A DNA stretch of 64,000 nt, taken from contig CAKZSI010000004.1 of assembly GCA_937918935.1 (NCBI GenBank), positions 23,249-87,248 of the forward strand, written 5' to 3'. Of the stretch, positions 7,559-15,940 are shown piece by piece. The stretch comes from an uncultured Chloroflexales bacterium (lineage in GTDB: Bacteria; Chloroflexota; Chloroflexia; Chloroflexales; Chloroflexaceae). Positions within the stretch are counted from its first letter, which is position 1, and every line of letters begins with the position of its first letter. A program made the position numbers and the translations under genes. Under the pieces are notes generated by a model, which was not told where the DNA came from, ran no database searches, and saw only the letters and a list, made by a program, of their open reading frames with translations.

Positions 7559-9841
7559 ATGCACACGGCACATGCAACAACCTCTGGAGGCAAGGTAAGC
7601 GGAGCGACCCGCGGCATAGCGGTGGCCTTGCCGCGCGTTTCGGCCACTGCGCTGTACCTGGCGGCGCTGGTGCTGCTGGGACTGGGCTTGCGGCTCTGGT
7701 TCATCGCCGTCAACGACATCGATCCGCGCTTCTCGGCGGCCGATGATGGCGACTACTACCAGCGGGCGCTGCGCCTGGCCGCCACCGGGGAATACCTGGA
7801 CAACTCGTGGCTGATCCGGCCGCCCGGCCACGTCTTTTTCTTCGCCGCGATGCTGAAGACAGCGATGATTCTGGGCGATCCGCCCCTGGGCATCGCCATG
7901 ATCCGCGGCATGCAGGTGGCCCTGTCGCTGCTGCTCGTTCCCGTGGGCTACGACATGGCCCGGCGCCTGTTCAGCCGGGAGGCGGGACTGATCTTCGCCA
8001 CGGTGCTGGCGGTCTGGTTTCCGCTGGTGGAACTGCCGGCGCTGATCCTGAGCGAACCGCTCTTCTTCTTCGCCCTGGTGCTGAGTTGCTGGGCGCTGGT
8101 GCGCTGGCGCGACAGCCGGCGCTGGCCCTGGCTGGCCGGCGCGGGCGCGACGCTGGCGGTGGCGGCCCTGGCGCGCTCGCCGGCCCTCTACGCCGCGGTC
8201 TTTGTGCTGGGGTTCCTGCTGTGGGAAACGGCCCGCGGCGACCAGCGCCCGTCTGGCCGGCGCGCGGCGCGGCTGCGCTCCTGGCTGCGGCGCTTCGTGG
8301 TCGCCGCGGCGATCTTTTTGCTGCCCTTCGCGGCGATCATCGCCCCGTGGACGGTACGGAACTACGTCACCTATAACCGCTTGATCATCATTGACACCCT
8401 GGGGCCGGTGAACCTGTGGATGGCCATGAGCGACGCGGTGAACTCGGGCCGGGGCGAAGGCGAGGCCAAGGCCATTCTGGCCGCCATTCCCCAGGAGGAG
8501 CGGCAGGACTTCGTGAGCGCCGACATCCGGCGTATTCTGAACGAAGAGCCGTGGCGGCTCACGCGCAATTTCTGGCCCCATTTTCAGCACATCTGGAAGG
8601 CGCAGTTCATCGAGGATTACTTCGTCAAGGTCAGTTTCTTCACCCGGCCGCTGCGCGAGGTGTGGATCATCGGCGCCGTGGGGGATGTGCTCTGGCTGAT
8701 CTTCAGCACGGCGAGCGTGTTTGCCCTGGCCGCGCGCCCGCGGGAGGGCGGCTTCCGGCTGCTGGCCCTGGGCTGGATCGCCTACTCGTGCCTGACGGTG
8801 ATGCTCATCCATGTCGAACCGCGCTACCTGCTGCCGATCTGGCTGTTCATGGCCCTCTACGGCGCGGCGACGCCGGGGGCGCTGTGGAACTGGCTGGTGC
8901 TCCGGCGGCGCGACGGGGCGGCAGCGCGCGCTGAGGCCCGGGCCTACCTGCGCTCACCGTGGGGCGTGGCGGGCATGCTCCTCTGCGCGGCCTTCCTGTT
9001 CCTGGTCTTCAGCTATCGCGACTACCCGCGCATCATCGCCGCGGGCGCGCAGCGGGAGTGGCACCGCGCCGCCGCCCTGAATGCCTACCGCCAGGGCGAC
9101 TACTCTGGCGCGATCGCGGCCTACGAGCGCATGCTCGCTGCCGACCCCGACTTCGTTGATGGGCGCACCGAACTGGCCCTGCTCTACCTGGAACTGGGCG
9201 ACTACGATCGGGGCTGGGAGGTCCTCGGCACGCGCCACACCCACCGTGGCGACGTGGTGCGCGGAGCGCTGGCGCGGGCACAGGGCAACCACGAACTGGC
9301 GCGTTTTTTCTTTGAAGATGCCGAGGTGCGCGCCGGCGAGGACGTGCAGAAACTGGCCATGGAGTGGCTGCACCCCGCGCCGCTCACTGCCCTGCGCCTG
9401 GGCAATGGGCTTGACTTCGGCTATCTCGATGGCTTCTCCTTCGGGGAAGCGTTGCCCGCGGGCGAGGGCGGGCCACGCACCTACCGCTGGCTGCAGAACC
9501 GGGGCATCATTCGTTTGCCCCTGCCTGAACCGTTAAGCGCGGGCGCGGTGCTCCGGCTGCGGCTGGCGGGCGGTCTGCCCGGTGATACGCCATTGAGCCT
9601 GATGGTCGGCGAGGAGCGCATGACCCTGCCGGCGCGTGGGGGCGAGTGGCGCGTCTATCGCGTCGCGGTGCCCGGCAGCCTGAACGGGGCCAGCCAGTTG
9701 GAGATCCGGCTGGCGGCTCCGACCTTCATTCCGGTGCAGCGCAACCGCGCCAGCGGCGACGCGCGCATGCTCAGCGTGATGATCAGCGACGTGGCCGTAG
9801 AACAACCGGCCCCCACGCCCACCGCGCAGGAACAGCCATGA
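7559..9841 (+). CDS. GT39-like membrane glycosyltransferase with C-terminal TPR and carbohydrate-binding-like region
   Basis: About 760 residues. A GT-C membrane core (residues 20-500) has the early acidic loop AADDGDYYQRALRLA and a helix after RPPGHVFFFAAML, typical of family 39. After the last helix there are TPR-like repeats (NAYRQGDYSGAIAAYERMLA; ALLYLELGDYDRGWEVL), then a beta-rich tail that may bind glycans. The frame is open from 7493, but that part is repeat DNA, so I chose the ATG at 7559. The stop TGA overlaps the next ATG (ATGA at 9838-9841), so it is translationally coupled to the GT2 gene. Likely role: transfer of lipid-linked sugars outside the membrane. Confidence 0.75.
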   Translation: MHTAHATTSGGKVSGATRGIAVALPRVSATALYLAALVLLGLGLRLWFIAVNDIDPRFSAADDGDYYQRALRLAATGEYLDNSWLIRPPGHVFFFAAMLKTAMILGDPPLGIAMIRGMQVALSLLLVPVGYDMARRLFSREAGLIFATVLAVWFPLVELPALILSEPLFFFALVLSCWALVRWRDSRRWPWLAGAGATLAVAALARSPALYAAVFVLGFLLWETARGDQRPSGRRAARLRSWLRRFVVAAAIFLLPFAAIIAPWTVRNYVTYNRLIIIDTLGPVNLWMAMSDAVNSGRGEGEAKAILAAIPQEERQDFVSADIRRILNEEPWRLTRNFWPHFQHIWKAQFIEDYFVKVSFFTRPLREVWIIGAVGDVLWLIFSTASVFALAARPREGGFRLLALGWIAYSCLTVMLIHVEPRYLLPIWLFMALYGAATPGALWNWLVLRRRDGAAARAEARAYLRSPWGVAGMLLCAAFLFLVFSYRDYPRIIAAGAQREWHRAAALNAYRQGDYSGAIAAYERMLAADPDFVDGRTELALLYLELGDYDRGWEVLGTRHTHRGDVVRGALARAQGNHELARFFFEDAEVRAGEDVQKLAMEWLHPAPLTALRLGNGLDFGYLDGFSFGEALPAGEGGPRTYRWLQNRGIIRLPLPEPLSAGAVLRLRLAGGLPGDTPLSLMVGEERMTLPARGGEWRVYRVAVPGSLNGASQLEIRLAAPTFIPVQRNRASGDARMLSVMISDVAVEQPAPTPTAQEQP

Positions 9842-10761
9842 GCCTGGCCATCCCAGAGGCAACCACCCGGCCCGAGACGCCGCAAACCTACCCCTTCAGC
9901 GTCAGCGTGGTGATTCCCGCCTTCAACGAGTCCCACAACATCGGCGCCGTGGTACAGCGCGTCCGCGCCGCCCTGCCCGACGCCGAGATCCTGGTAGTGG
10001 ACGATGCTTCCCAGGACGGGACGGCCGCTGCGGCGCTGGCCGCCGGGGCGCGTGTCGAACGCCATCCCGTCAATCGGGGCAACGGCGCCGCCGTCAAGAC
10101 GGGCATCCGCAGGGCCAGCGGCGAGGTAATCCTGCTGATGGACGCCGATGGCCAGATGGACCCGCGCTACATCCCCGACCTCCTCGGCGGCATCGCCGCC
10201 GGCTACGATATGGTCGTCGGCGCGCGCAGCCGCGAGACCCAGGGCGACACCCTGGCACGCCGCCTCGGCAACCGCGCCCTGGACGCGCTCGGGGCCTACC
10301 TGGTCGAAGCCGAGGTGCGCGACCTGACCAGCGGCTATCGGGCCATGCGCCGTGAGGTGATCATGGAGTTCCTGCACCTGCTCCCGAACCGGTACTCCTA
10401 CCCGACCACCAGCACCCTGAGCCTGCTCAAGGCCGGCTACTGCGTGGGCTTTGTGAGCATCGAGGGCCAGCGGCGGCGAGGCGGACGGAGCGGCCAGAAA
10501 CTCTTCAAGAACGGGGTCCGGTTCGGGCTGATCATCCTGCGGATCATCTCCCTGTTCGCGCCCCTGCGGGTCTACTTTCCGATTGCGCTGGGCATGTTCT
10601 TGTTGAGCCTGCTGGCCTACATCGCCAGCGTGGCGGTCAGCGGCGTCTGGCTGAAGATCCCCAACGCTACGGCTGCCCTGTTCGTTGGCGGCATTATCGT
10701 CTTTATGTTCGGCCTGCTCGCCGAACAGATCGCCGCGCTGCGGTTCCAGCGGCGCGAGTGA
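9838..10761 (+). CDS. Family 2 glycosyltransferase, polyprenyl-phosphate mannose/glucose synthase-like
   Basis: 307 residues. The GT-A domain shows SVVIPAFNESHNIGAVVQRV, a nucleotide-binding VVDDASQDGT and the metal-binding DADGQMDP, followed by SGYRAMRREV. Two C-terminal transmembrane helices (YFPIALGMFLLSLLAYIA; FVGGIIVFMFGLLAE) place it with DPM1/GtrB-type enzymes, which charge polyprenyl phosphate with a sugar from a nucleotide donor. That lipid-linked sugar is what the upstream GT39-like enzymes would use. The start overlaps the upstream stop by 4 bases, and the next gene begins 4 bases downstream, so this is a tight three-gene operon. Confidence 0.85.
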   Translation: MSLAIPEATTRPETPQTYPFSVSVVIPAFNESHNIGAVVQRVRAALPDAEILVVDDASQDGTAAAALAAGARVERHPVNRGNGAAVKTGIRRASGEVILLMDADGQMDPRYIPDLLGGIAAGYDMVVGARSRETQGDTLARRLGNRALDALGAYLVEAEVRDLTSGYRAMRREVIMEFLHLLPNRYSYPTTSTLSLLKAGYCVGFVSIEGQRRRGGRSGQKLFKNGVRFGLIILRIISLFAPLRVYFPIALGMFLLSLLAYIASVAVSGVWLKIPNATAALFVGGIIVFMFGLLAEQIAALRFQRRE

Positions 10762-10765
10762 GCGC

Positions 10766-11770
10766 ATGAAAAAGTATCTCCCCCTCCTGCTGCGCCTGCT
10801 CGGTCCCGCACTGCTCATACTCTTCCTGGCCAACGCCAACCTTGAGCAGCTCTGGGACAGCCTGCGTACTGCGCGGGCCTGGCCCATCGCCCTCTCGCTC
10901 CTGCTCATGCCCCCCTTCGTGCTGATCAAGTCCTGGCGCTGGCTGCGGATCATGCGCGAAGCAGGGCTGCACCTCGACTTCCGTACCGCCTGCGGCCTCT
11001 ACACCGTCGGGCTGTTCTACGGCGCCACCACACCCGGACAGGCCGGCGACCTGCTCAAGGGCGTCTACCTGCACGACCGGGGGCAACCGCTGGCGCCGGC
11101 GATGCTGAGCGTGGTGCTCGATCGCCTGTTCGACCTGCTGGTGATGGCCGCGTTCGGCACGCTGGGCATCTTCGCGCTGGGCCGCCTGCTGCCCAGCCGC
11201 GAGTTGCAAACCGCGCTGGTGCTGGCCATGGCCCTGGGCCTGGCGGCGCTGACGGTGGTGCTGGTTGCGCGGGGACCACGAACATGGATGCTGACGGTCG
11301 CGCTGCCCCGCTTCGCCCCGGGCTTCACTGCCACCCTGAGCCGCTGGAACAGCCAGCTCCACGGCCTCAGTCTGCGCCCGGCGTTGATTATCGAGCTAAC
11401 ACTGCTCTCCCTCGGCTCGGCGGCCTTCACCTTCCTGCGCCTCTGGCTGCTCTTCCTGGCCCTGGGGCTTGATCGCGTACCCTTGCCGGTGGTGGTGGGC
11501 GTCTCGGCGCTGATCGCCGTGCTCCAGGTCCTGCCAATCTCGATTGCCGGCGTGGGCGTGCGCGACGCGGCGCTGATCGCTGTGCTCCTGCCATATGGAT
11601 ACCAGACCGAGCAGGCCCTGGCGCTCTCGGCGCTCTTTCTGCTGATCAATGTGCAGCATATTGCGGCAGGCTTTATTGTCTCCTTCTGGTACCCCCTGGC
11701 TCAGCGGCCCGCACCGGCAACTGACTCTGCGCGCGATGGCAACGCCGCGGCGGGATCGAGCGAACGGTAA
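10766..11770 (+). CDS. AglD/MprF N-terminal-like flippase domain protein (UPF0104)
   Basis: 334 residues, about eight transmembrane helices. FYGATTPGQAGDLLKGVYL and VVLDRLFDLLVMA are the signature blocks of the lysylphosphatidylglycerol synthase transmembrane region (UPF0104/AglD). Members often sit with DPM-like GT2 genes and are thought to move or modify lipid-linked substrates; the exact reaction is uncertain. It lacks the cytosolic aminoacyl transferase domain of full MprF. It starts with ATG 4 bases after the GT2 stop and is the last gene of the operon. Confidence 0.8.
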   Translation: MKKYLPLLLRLLGPALLILFLANANLEQLWDSLRTARAWPIALSLLLMPPFVLIKSWRWLRIMREAGLHLDFRTACGLYTVGLFYGATTPGQAGDLLKGVYLHDRGQPLAPAMLSVVLDRLFDLLVMAAFGTLGIFALGRLLPSRELQTALVLAMALGLAALTVVLVARGPRTWMLTVALPRFAPGFTATLSRWNSQLHGLSLRPALIIELTLLSLGSAAFTFLRLWLLFLALGLDRVPLPVVVGVSALIAVLQVLPISIAGVGVRDAALIAVLLPYGYQTEQALALSALFLLINVQHIAAGFIVSFWYPLAQRPAPATDSARDGNAAAGSSER

Positions 11771-11789
11771 TAACCGGCGGAAGAGGGCA

Positions 11790-11798
11790 TGCTACAAT
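11790..11798 (+). promoter_or_regulatory. Extended -10 promoter before the methyltransferase pair
   Basis: TGCTACAAT (11790-11798) lies about 140 bases before the methyltransferase start, right after the preceding operon ends. No clear -35. Confidence 0.45.
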
Positions 11799-11822
11799 GA
11801 GAAAAGAGTGATAGCGAGATTA

Positions 11823-11858
11823 GAGAGGTGGGTAAACCGGGGTTCCTCACTCCTCGGC
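11823..11858. repeat. Family 1 repeat, module B (degenerate)
   Basis: GGTGGGTAAACCGGGGTTCC then TCACTCC is a worn copy of the GGGGAAACC/GGTTTCCCC palindrome between the promoter and the methyltransferase start. Confidence 0.45.
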
Positions 11859-11939
11859 TCGCCGGGAGGGCTTCGCTTTCCACCACGGTTGTGCGGCCGG
11901 TCAGCACCGGCCAGACAGGCAAGCGCCGACCAGGCATGT

Positions 11940-12710
11940 ATGAACGAGGACGGCTTCAGTCCACCCTACGAGCGCTACGCCCCGCTGTACGACCAGAGCG
12001 GCCAGATGCGCTTCGCCGTACTGGTGCATCTCTACCTGGGCGACCTGTTGCGCCAGCATCCGGTCAAGGGCCGGCGGGCGCTCGATCTTGCCTGTGGCAC
12101 GGGCACCCTGGCGCTGCTGCTGGCCGCTGATGGATGGGAGGTCACCGGTCTTGACCGGTCGGCGGCGATGCTCGACCAGGCTGCTGCCAGGGCCGCCGGC
12201 GCGGACGAACAGGCGCGCTTTGTGCAGGGCGACATGCGCGATCTTGAGGGCCTGCTGCCGGCGACGGCCTTTGATCTGGTGACATGCACCTATGACAGTC
12301 TGAATTACCTGCCCACCGAGGCCGACCTGGCGGCCTGCTTCCACGCCGTCGCCAGCGTACTGGCCTCCGGGGGGCTGTATGTAGCGGATATGAATACGCG
12401 CCACTTCCTGGAGTACGACTGGGGTGAGTGCGTGATCCAGGAGTACGACGGTTACGTGCAGATCGAACGGAGCCATTTCGATAGCGCGTCGGAACAGAAC
12501 ATCATGGTGCTGACCGGCTTTGTGGGCGATGACGACCAGGGCTACGAACGCTTCGACGAACTACATATCGAGCGCGCCTATCCCCCTGAAACGGTCACTG
12601 CGTTGATGGAGCGGGCGGGGCTGCGCGTTGAAGCCCTGTATGACAGTTTCACCCTGCAGCCGCCCGGCCCGGACACCCAGCGTATTTTCTGGGTCGCGCG
12701 CAAGCCCTGA
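11940..12710 (+). CDS. Class I SAM-dependent methyltransferase
   Basis: 256 residues. Motif I is ALDLACGTGTLALLLA, followed by an acidic VTGLDRS and a motif II-like FDLVTCTYDSLNYL. The N-terminus (YERYAPLYDQ) is typical of small-molecule methyltransferases. The substrate is not evident. The frame is open upstream through repeat-derived sequence, so I use the ATG at 11940; an overlapping ATG at 11936 is in another frame. The next gene, a UbiE-type methyltransferase, starts 12 bases after the stop, so the two probably share the promoter at 11790. Confidence 0.85.
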   Translation: MNEDGFSPPYERYAPLYDQSGQMRFAVLVHLYLGDLLRQHPVKGRRALDLACGTGTLALLLAADGWEVTGLDRSAAMLDQAAARAAGADEQARFVQGDMRDLEGLLPATAFDLVTCTYDSLNYLPTEADLAACFHAVASVLASGGLYVADMNTRHFLEYDWGECVIQEYDGYVQIERSHFDSASEQNIMVLTGFVGDDDQGYERFDELHIERAYPPETVTALMERAGLRVEALYDSFTLQPPGPDTQRIFWVARKP

Positions 12711-12722
12711 GTGAGGAGTACC

Positions 12723-13439
12723 GTGAGCGTACTGCCAACCCTTGATGAGAAAGCCGAATACGTCGAGCGTATGTTCACCCGCATCGCACCAGGTTATGAC
12801 CGGGTGAACCGGGTGATGACCTTTGGGCTGGATCAGCGCTGGCGCAGACGAGTCGTCGAGCAGGTCGCTCCCCCGGTTGGTGGCCGGGCCCTCGATGTAG
12901 GCACCGGGACAGGGGATTTTTTGCTTGAACTCGCGGCCTGGACCCGCGAGGGCATCGCGGTTGGAGTGGACTTCACCGTGCCAATGATGGCCGCCGGTCG
13001 GGAGAAACTCGCCGGGCTTGAGGGCCGGCGGGCGGCCTTCGTGGGCGGCGATGCCCTGCGGCTGCCCTTTCCCGATAATTCCTTCGATGCCATCACTACC
13101 GGCTTTGTCATGCGCAATGTAACCGACATTCCGCAGGCCCTGCGCGAAATGTACCGCGTGGCCCGCCCGGGCGGCGTCATGGCCTGCCTGGAAGTCGCGC
13201 GCCCGAAGCATGCGCTGGTACGGCTGGGGCACCGGGTGTACTTCGAGAGCGTTGTGCCCTGGATCGGGCAGTTCCTCGGCGGGGATCGCCGGGCCTATAC
13301 TTACCTGCCGCAGTCGGCGCGCGCCTTTCCGTCACCGGAACGTCTGGCGGCGATGATGCGGGAGGCTGGCTGGCGCCATGTGACGTATCGGCTCCACAGC
13401 CTGGGGGCAGTGGCCATCCACGTCGGCGCAAAAGTGTAA
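12723..13439 (+). CDS. ubiE: Demethylmenaquinone / ubiquinone-type C-methyltransferase
   Basis: 238 residues. It carries the UbiE/MenG hallmarks: YVERMFTRIAPGYDRVNRVM at the N-terminus, ALDVGTGTGDFLLELA (SAM binding), FDAITTGFVMRNVTDIPQAL and REMYRVARPGG. In a Chloroflexi phototroph it would perform the last methylation of menaquinone, the quinone used in photosynthetic and respiratory electron transfer. I prefer the GTG at 12723, preceded by GAGGAG, over the GTG at 12711, which directly follows the upstream stop. The hairpin at 13498-13526 probably ends this two-gene unit. Cytoplasmic. Confidence 0.9.
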   Translation: MSVLPTLDEKAEYVERMFTRIAPGYDRVNRVMTFGLDQRWRRRVVEQVAPPVGGRALDVGTGTGDFLLELAAWTREGIAVGVDFTVPMMAAGREKLAGLEGRRAAFVGGDALRLPFPDNSFDAITTGFVMRNVTDIPQALREMYRVARPGGVMACLEVARPKHALVRLGHRVYFESVVPWIGQFLGGDRRAYTYLPQSARAFPSPERLAAMMREAGWRHVTYRLHSLGAVAIHVGAKV

Positions 13440-13497
13440 GTCGTTTGTGAATTAACTCTACGTTGTCAGTTGCTGCAGTTTCCGCTGCCAGTAGTTT

Positions 13498-13526
13498 CGG
13501 AGGGGCTAAAACCCTCCGAGTTTTCC
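13498..13526 (+). terminator. Probable terminator after the ubiE operon
   Basis: CGGAGGG-GCTAAAA-CCCTCCG stem-loop followed by AGTTTTCC, a moderately U-rich tail. It lies about 60 bases after the ubiE stop. Confidence 0.55.
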
Positions 13527-13529
13527 TCT

Positions 13530-13564
13530 CCCTGTGCGGCGCGGCTTCGACGCGCCGCACAGGG
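13530..13564. repeat. Perfect 14-bp inverted repeat
   Basis: CCCTGTGCGGCGCG and its exact reverse complement are separated by GCTTCGA. It follows the terminator-like hairpin directly and would form a very stable cruciform or RNA hairpin. No T-run follows. Confidence 0.7.
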
Positions 13565-13659
13565 AGGGAAGATTTTCGGCGGCCTGCGGCCCTCGCAACC
13601 CCCGCCACGGGCAAAGTGACAAAACAGGTTCTATGTAGTGATGAAAAGGATTGAAACTA

Positions 13660-14502
13660 ATGCCAGATCGTGAATATGACTTGCCGCCCCCGCGGGAAAA
13701 CATGATGCAGCGGCGCCTGCGGAAGGCGCGTGGCGAACCGATTGATGATGAATTTGATGATCTGTTCTACGACCCGCCCATGTTGCCACACCGGAACTCT
13801 GGCAACTACGGGTATGGCGGCTGCGCCCAGGCAAGCCTGTATCTTGTCCTCGGGGGTCTCGCGGCGCTACTGATCGGGATCTTTGCCTTCAATCAGTTTG
13901 TGACCGGCCTCGGACGCTTCTTCCAACCACCCGATCTGGGCCAGATCATCGCCACCCCGACGCCCACCGTACTCTCCAGCGCCACCGTGGTCCAGCGCAT
14001 CCAGGCCCTGAGCCGGCTCGAGACTGCGTCATACACCGTGCAGACGGTGATCGAGGTGCAGCAGAGCCAGGGGAACCCGCTGTTTGATTTCTTTGCCGGC
14101 GATGCGCTGCTGCTCATCGCCCGCGGCTCGGTTGTAGCGGGGATCGATCTGGGTGAGGTTGAAGCTGACGACGTCACCCTTTCCCCCGATGGACGGACCA
14201 TCACCGTGCAGTTGCCGCCTGCGCGGATCTTCAGCAGTAACCTCGACAATGCAGGAACGCGGGTCTATAGCCGCAATCGGGGCTGGTTCGCCCCCGAGAA
14301 CAAAGATCTGGAAACGCTGGCGCGGCAGGAGGCGGAAGCGCAGATCCTGCGCACCGCTTGTGAAGATGGCGTGTTGAGCAAGGCCACGGAACACGCCGAA
14401 GCGACGCTGCAAAAATTTCTGGGCCTGATGGAAGGAGTAACGATCATTATTCAGACCGCCCCCCCTGACGTGTGTCCGGGGTCAGCAACCCCGTCAGCAT
14501 AG
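13660..14502 (+). CDS. DUF4230 membrane-anchored protein
   Basis: 280 residues. A hydrophilic N-terminus (about 45 residues) is followed by one transmembrane helix (ASLYLVLGGLAALLIGIFAF) and an outside domain containing the DUF4230 pattern: IQALSRLETASYTVQTVIEV, then GSVVAGIDLGEVEADDV and a helical EAEAQILRTA. The family is of unknown function, common in Gram-positives and Chloroflexi. AAAAGGA sits 9 bases before the ATG at 13660, which I prefer to the TTG at 13651. Confidence 0.8.
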   Translation: MPDREYDLPPPRENMMQRRLRKARGEPIDDEFDDLFYDPPMLPHRNSGNYGYGGCAQASLYLVLGGLAALLIGIFAFNQFVTGLGRFFQPPDLGQIIATPTPTVLSSATVVQRIQALSRLETASYTVQTVIEVQQSQGNPLFDFFAGDALLLIARGSVVAGIDLGEVEADDVTLSPDGRTITVQLPPARIFSSNLDNAGTRVYSRNRGWFAPENKDLETLARQEAEAQILRTACEDGVLSKATEHAEATLQKFLGLMEGVTIIIQTAPPDVCPGSATPSA

Positions 14503-14574
14503 CCAGGGGGCAAGCTCTGGCTTCCCCGATGCTGCTTGTTCCGCTGGCGACAGACTCGTCCGCGCTTCGCCAGG

Positions 14575-14652
14575 GCGCGCGCCCGCCACGAGCGAAACGG
14601 GAGGTGCGCGGGGTCCAGTCCTCCCCGCGCACCTCCAGAGCGTAACAGAGGC
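14575..14652. repeat. Dispersed palindromic repeat, family 2
   Basis: GCGCGCGCCCGCC, then GCGAAAC, a stem GGAGGTGCGCGGGG/CCCCGCGCACCTCC and GCGTAACAG. The same order of blocks recurs at 50119-50196 and, more weakly, at 25574-25640. Confidence 0.65.
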
Positions 14653-14774
14653 AAGAGGAACGCCAGGTATTCCCTGTTTCCAGGTCGTGTATCATTGAAG
14701 TACGGAACCACGAGAGATGTGGCTGTCATCTGTAACCCTGGCGCCAGTATGGCTCAGTAGGTAAGACTTCGTCT

Positions 14775-15467
14775 ATGACCTCACCTGCCAGCATTCTCAT
14801 CTCCGGTCTCGGCGAGACGACGCACGACTATCTCCTGCCGCGCCTGATACAAGAGGGTTATCGGGTAAGTCTGGTGATCGGCTTGCAGCAAACCCTTGAA
14901 AAGCTGCACAGCCGAACTGACCTCGTGCTACTAGACCTGCCCTCGGCCGAGGAGGTGATCCATGTTCCAACCATCCGCGCAGCCTGTTCGGCAACGATGA
15001 TTGTCATCGGCCCGGCGCGCAATGATCGGCTGGTGGTCAGCGCGCTGGAACTGGGCGCTGACGATTATGTCCAGCGTCCCTTTCGCACTGAAGAACTGCT
15101 GGCACGCATTCGCGCCCAGCTCCGGCGCCGCGACGTACAATCCGGCACGCTGGTGTTTGGCCTGCTGAGCCTGGAACCGCAAGGACGCCGGGCCACCCAT
15201 GCTGGAAAGCCGGTTGAACTGCGGCCCGAGGCGTTCACCCTCCTGACCTTGCTGGCCAACCGTCCCGGCCATCCCTATCCCGGTCCCGGGCTGGCGCAAC
15301 GTCTGTGGGGATCAGGCGACCAGGCCAGCCTGGCGCGCCTCGCGGATACGGTGGCGTACCTGCGCACCCTGATCGAGCTTGATCCCCGTGCACCTGTCGT
15401 TCTCTGCGGGGACATCGAGCAAGGGTTCTGGCTTAGCCATATGGCGCAGGCGCGTAACGCAGACTAA
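14775..15467 (+). CDS. Degenerate OmpR-like response regulator (pseudo-receiver plus winged helix)
   Basis: 230 residues. Residues 5-115 follow a receiver fold (DLVLLDLPSAEEV; SALELGADDYVQRPFRTEEL), but the acidic pair normally near residue 10 is replaced by ISGLGE and the invariant Lys before the final Pro-Phe is Arg. The C-terminal part has a winged-helix-like body (HAGKPVELRPEAFTLLTLLA; LARLADTVAYLRTLIELDP). It may act as a phosphorylation-independent transcription factor. No kinase gene is adjacent. The ATG start lies among repeat-derived sequence with no strong ribosome-binding site. Confidence 0.7.
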   Translation: MTSPASILISGLGETTHDYLLPRLIQEGYRVSLVIGLQQTLEKLHSRTDLVLLDLPSAEEVIHVPTIRAACSATMIVIGPARNDRLVVSALELGADDYVQRPFRTEELLARIRAQLRRRDVQSGTLVFGLLSLEPQGRRATHAGKPVELRPEAFTLLTLLANRPGHPYPGPGLAQRLWGSGDQASLARLADTVAYLRTLIELDPRAPVVLCGDIEQGFWLSHMAQARNAD

Positions 15468-15682
15468 CGCCGCTCTACGGCAGTCGCCACGTTCATGAGG
15501 TAGGTAACACGCACCGTATCGCCGGGACGCGGATCGGCGTAGATGCTCTCGGCGCCGATCCGCGCCTGGCGTGCCTGCGACTCGCCTACGTGGGTGTAGA
15601 CCAGATCGTAGAGAAGCGTGCCGTGAATGCTGATGGGTTGAACGACGTTCAGGATCGCTTCCTTTGTGCCGCTGACAATCAT
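15464..15682 (-). CDS. Small hypothetical protein, 72 residues
   Basis: The frame is open to 15937, but that upstream part is intergenic repeat DNA. The likely start is the ATG at 15682, preceded by GACGAGGTT. The protein begins MIVSGTKEAILNVVQPISIH and has a beta-rich look with no membrane segment. No family recognised. It converges on the response-regulator gene, the two stops overlapping by 4 bases. Confidence 0.5.
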   Translation of the reverse strand: MIVSGTKEAILNVVQPISIHGTLLYDLVYTHVGESQARQARIGAESIYADPRPGDTVRVTYLMNVATAVERR

Positions 15683-15783
15683 CGTAACCTCGTCAGTTCG
15701 CAATAGCGCCGCCCCGCACAGGGGGCCGAGAGCCGCAGGCCCCCGGAAAGAGACTCTATTTCCTTTTGTCTGGGAAGAGCTAC

Positions 15784-15856
15784 ACCCTCCCGGACCCTTC
15801 TCCTCAGGGCGAGGGCGTGAGGAAACCTGGTTTCCCCACCCTCTCCAGGCGACCGA
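15784..15856. repeat. Family 1 repeat, modules A and B
   Basis: ACCCTCCCGGACCCTTCTCC followed by GAGGAAACCTGGTTTCCCC and CACCCTCTCC. It is in tandem with the copy at 15880. Confidence 0.75.
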
Positions 15857-15879
15857 GGACAGAGCGTTCGTGGAAGGAC

Positions 15880-15940
15880 CGCGCCCTCCCGGACCCTGCT
15901 CCTCAGGCAGGGGCGTGGAACAACCTGGTTTCCCCACCGT
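15880..15940. repeat. Family 1 repeat, modules A and B
   Basis: GCGCCCTCCCGGACCCTGCT, AGGCAGGGGCGTGG and CAACCTGGTTTCCCCACC. Second tandem copy; it ends at the M16 peptidase stop, so it may contribute to the 3' end of that transcript. Confidence 0.7.

Noticed and set aside
14735..14790. tRNA-like stretch (GGCTCAGTAGGTA)
   Set aside because: D-arm-like only; no anticodon stem, T-arm or acceptor pairing follows.
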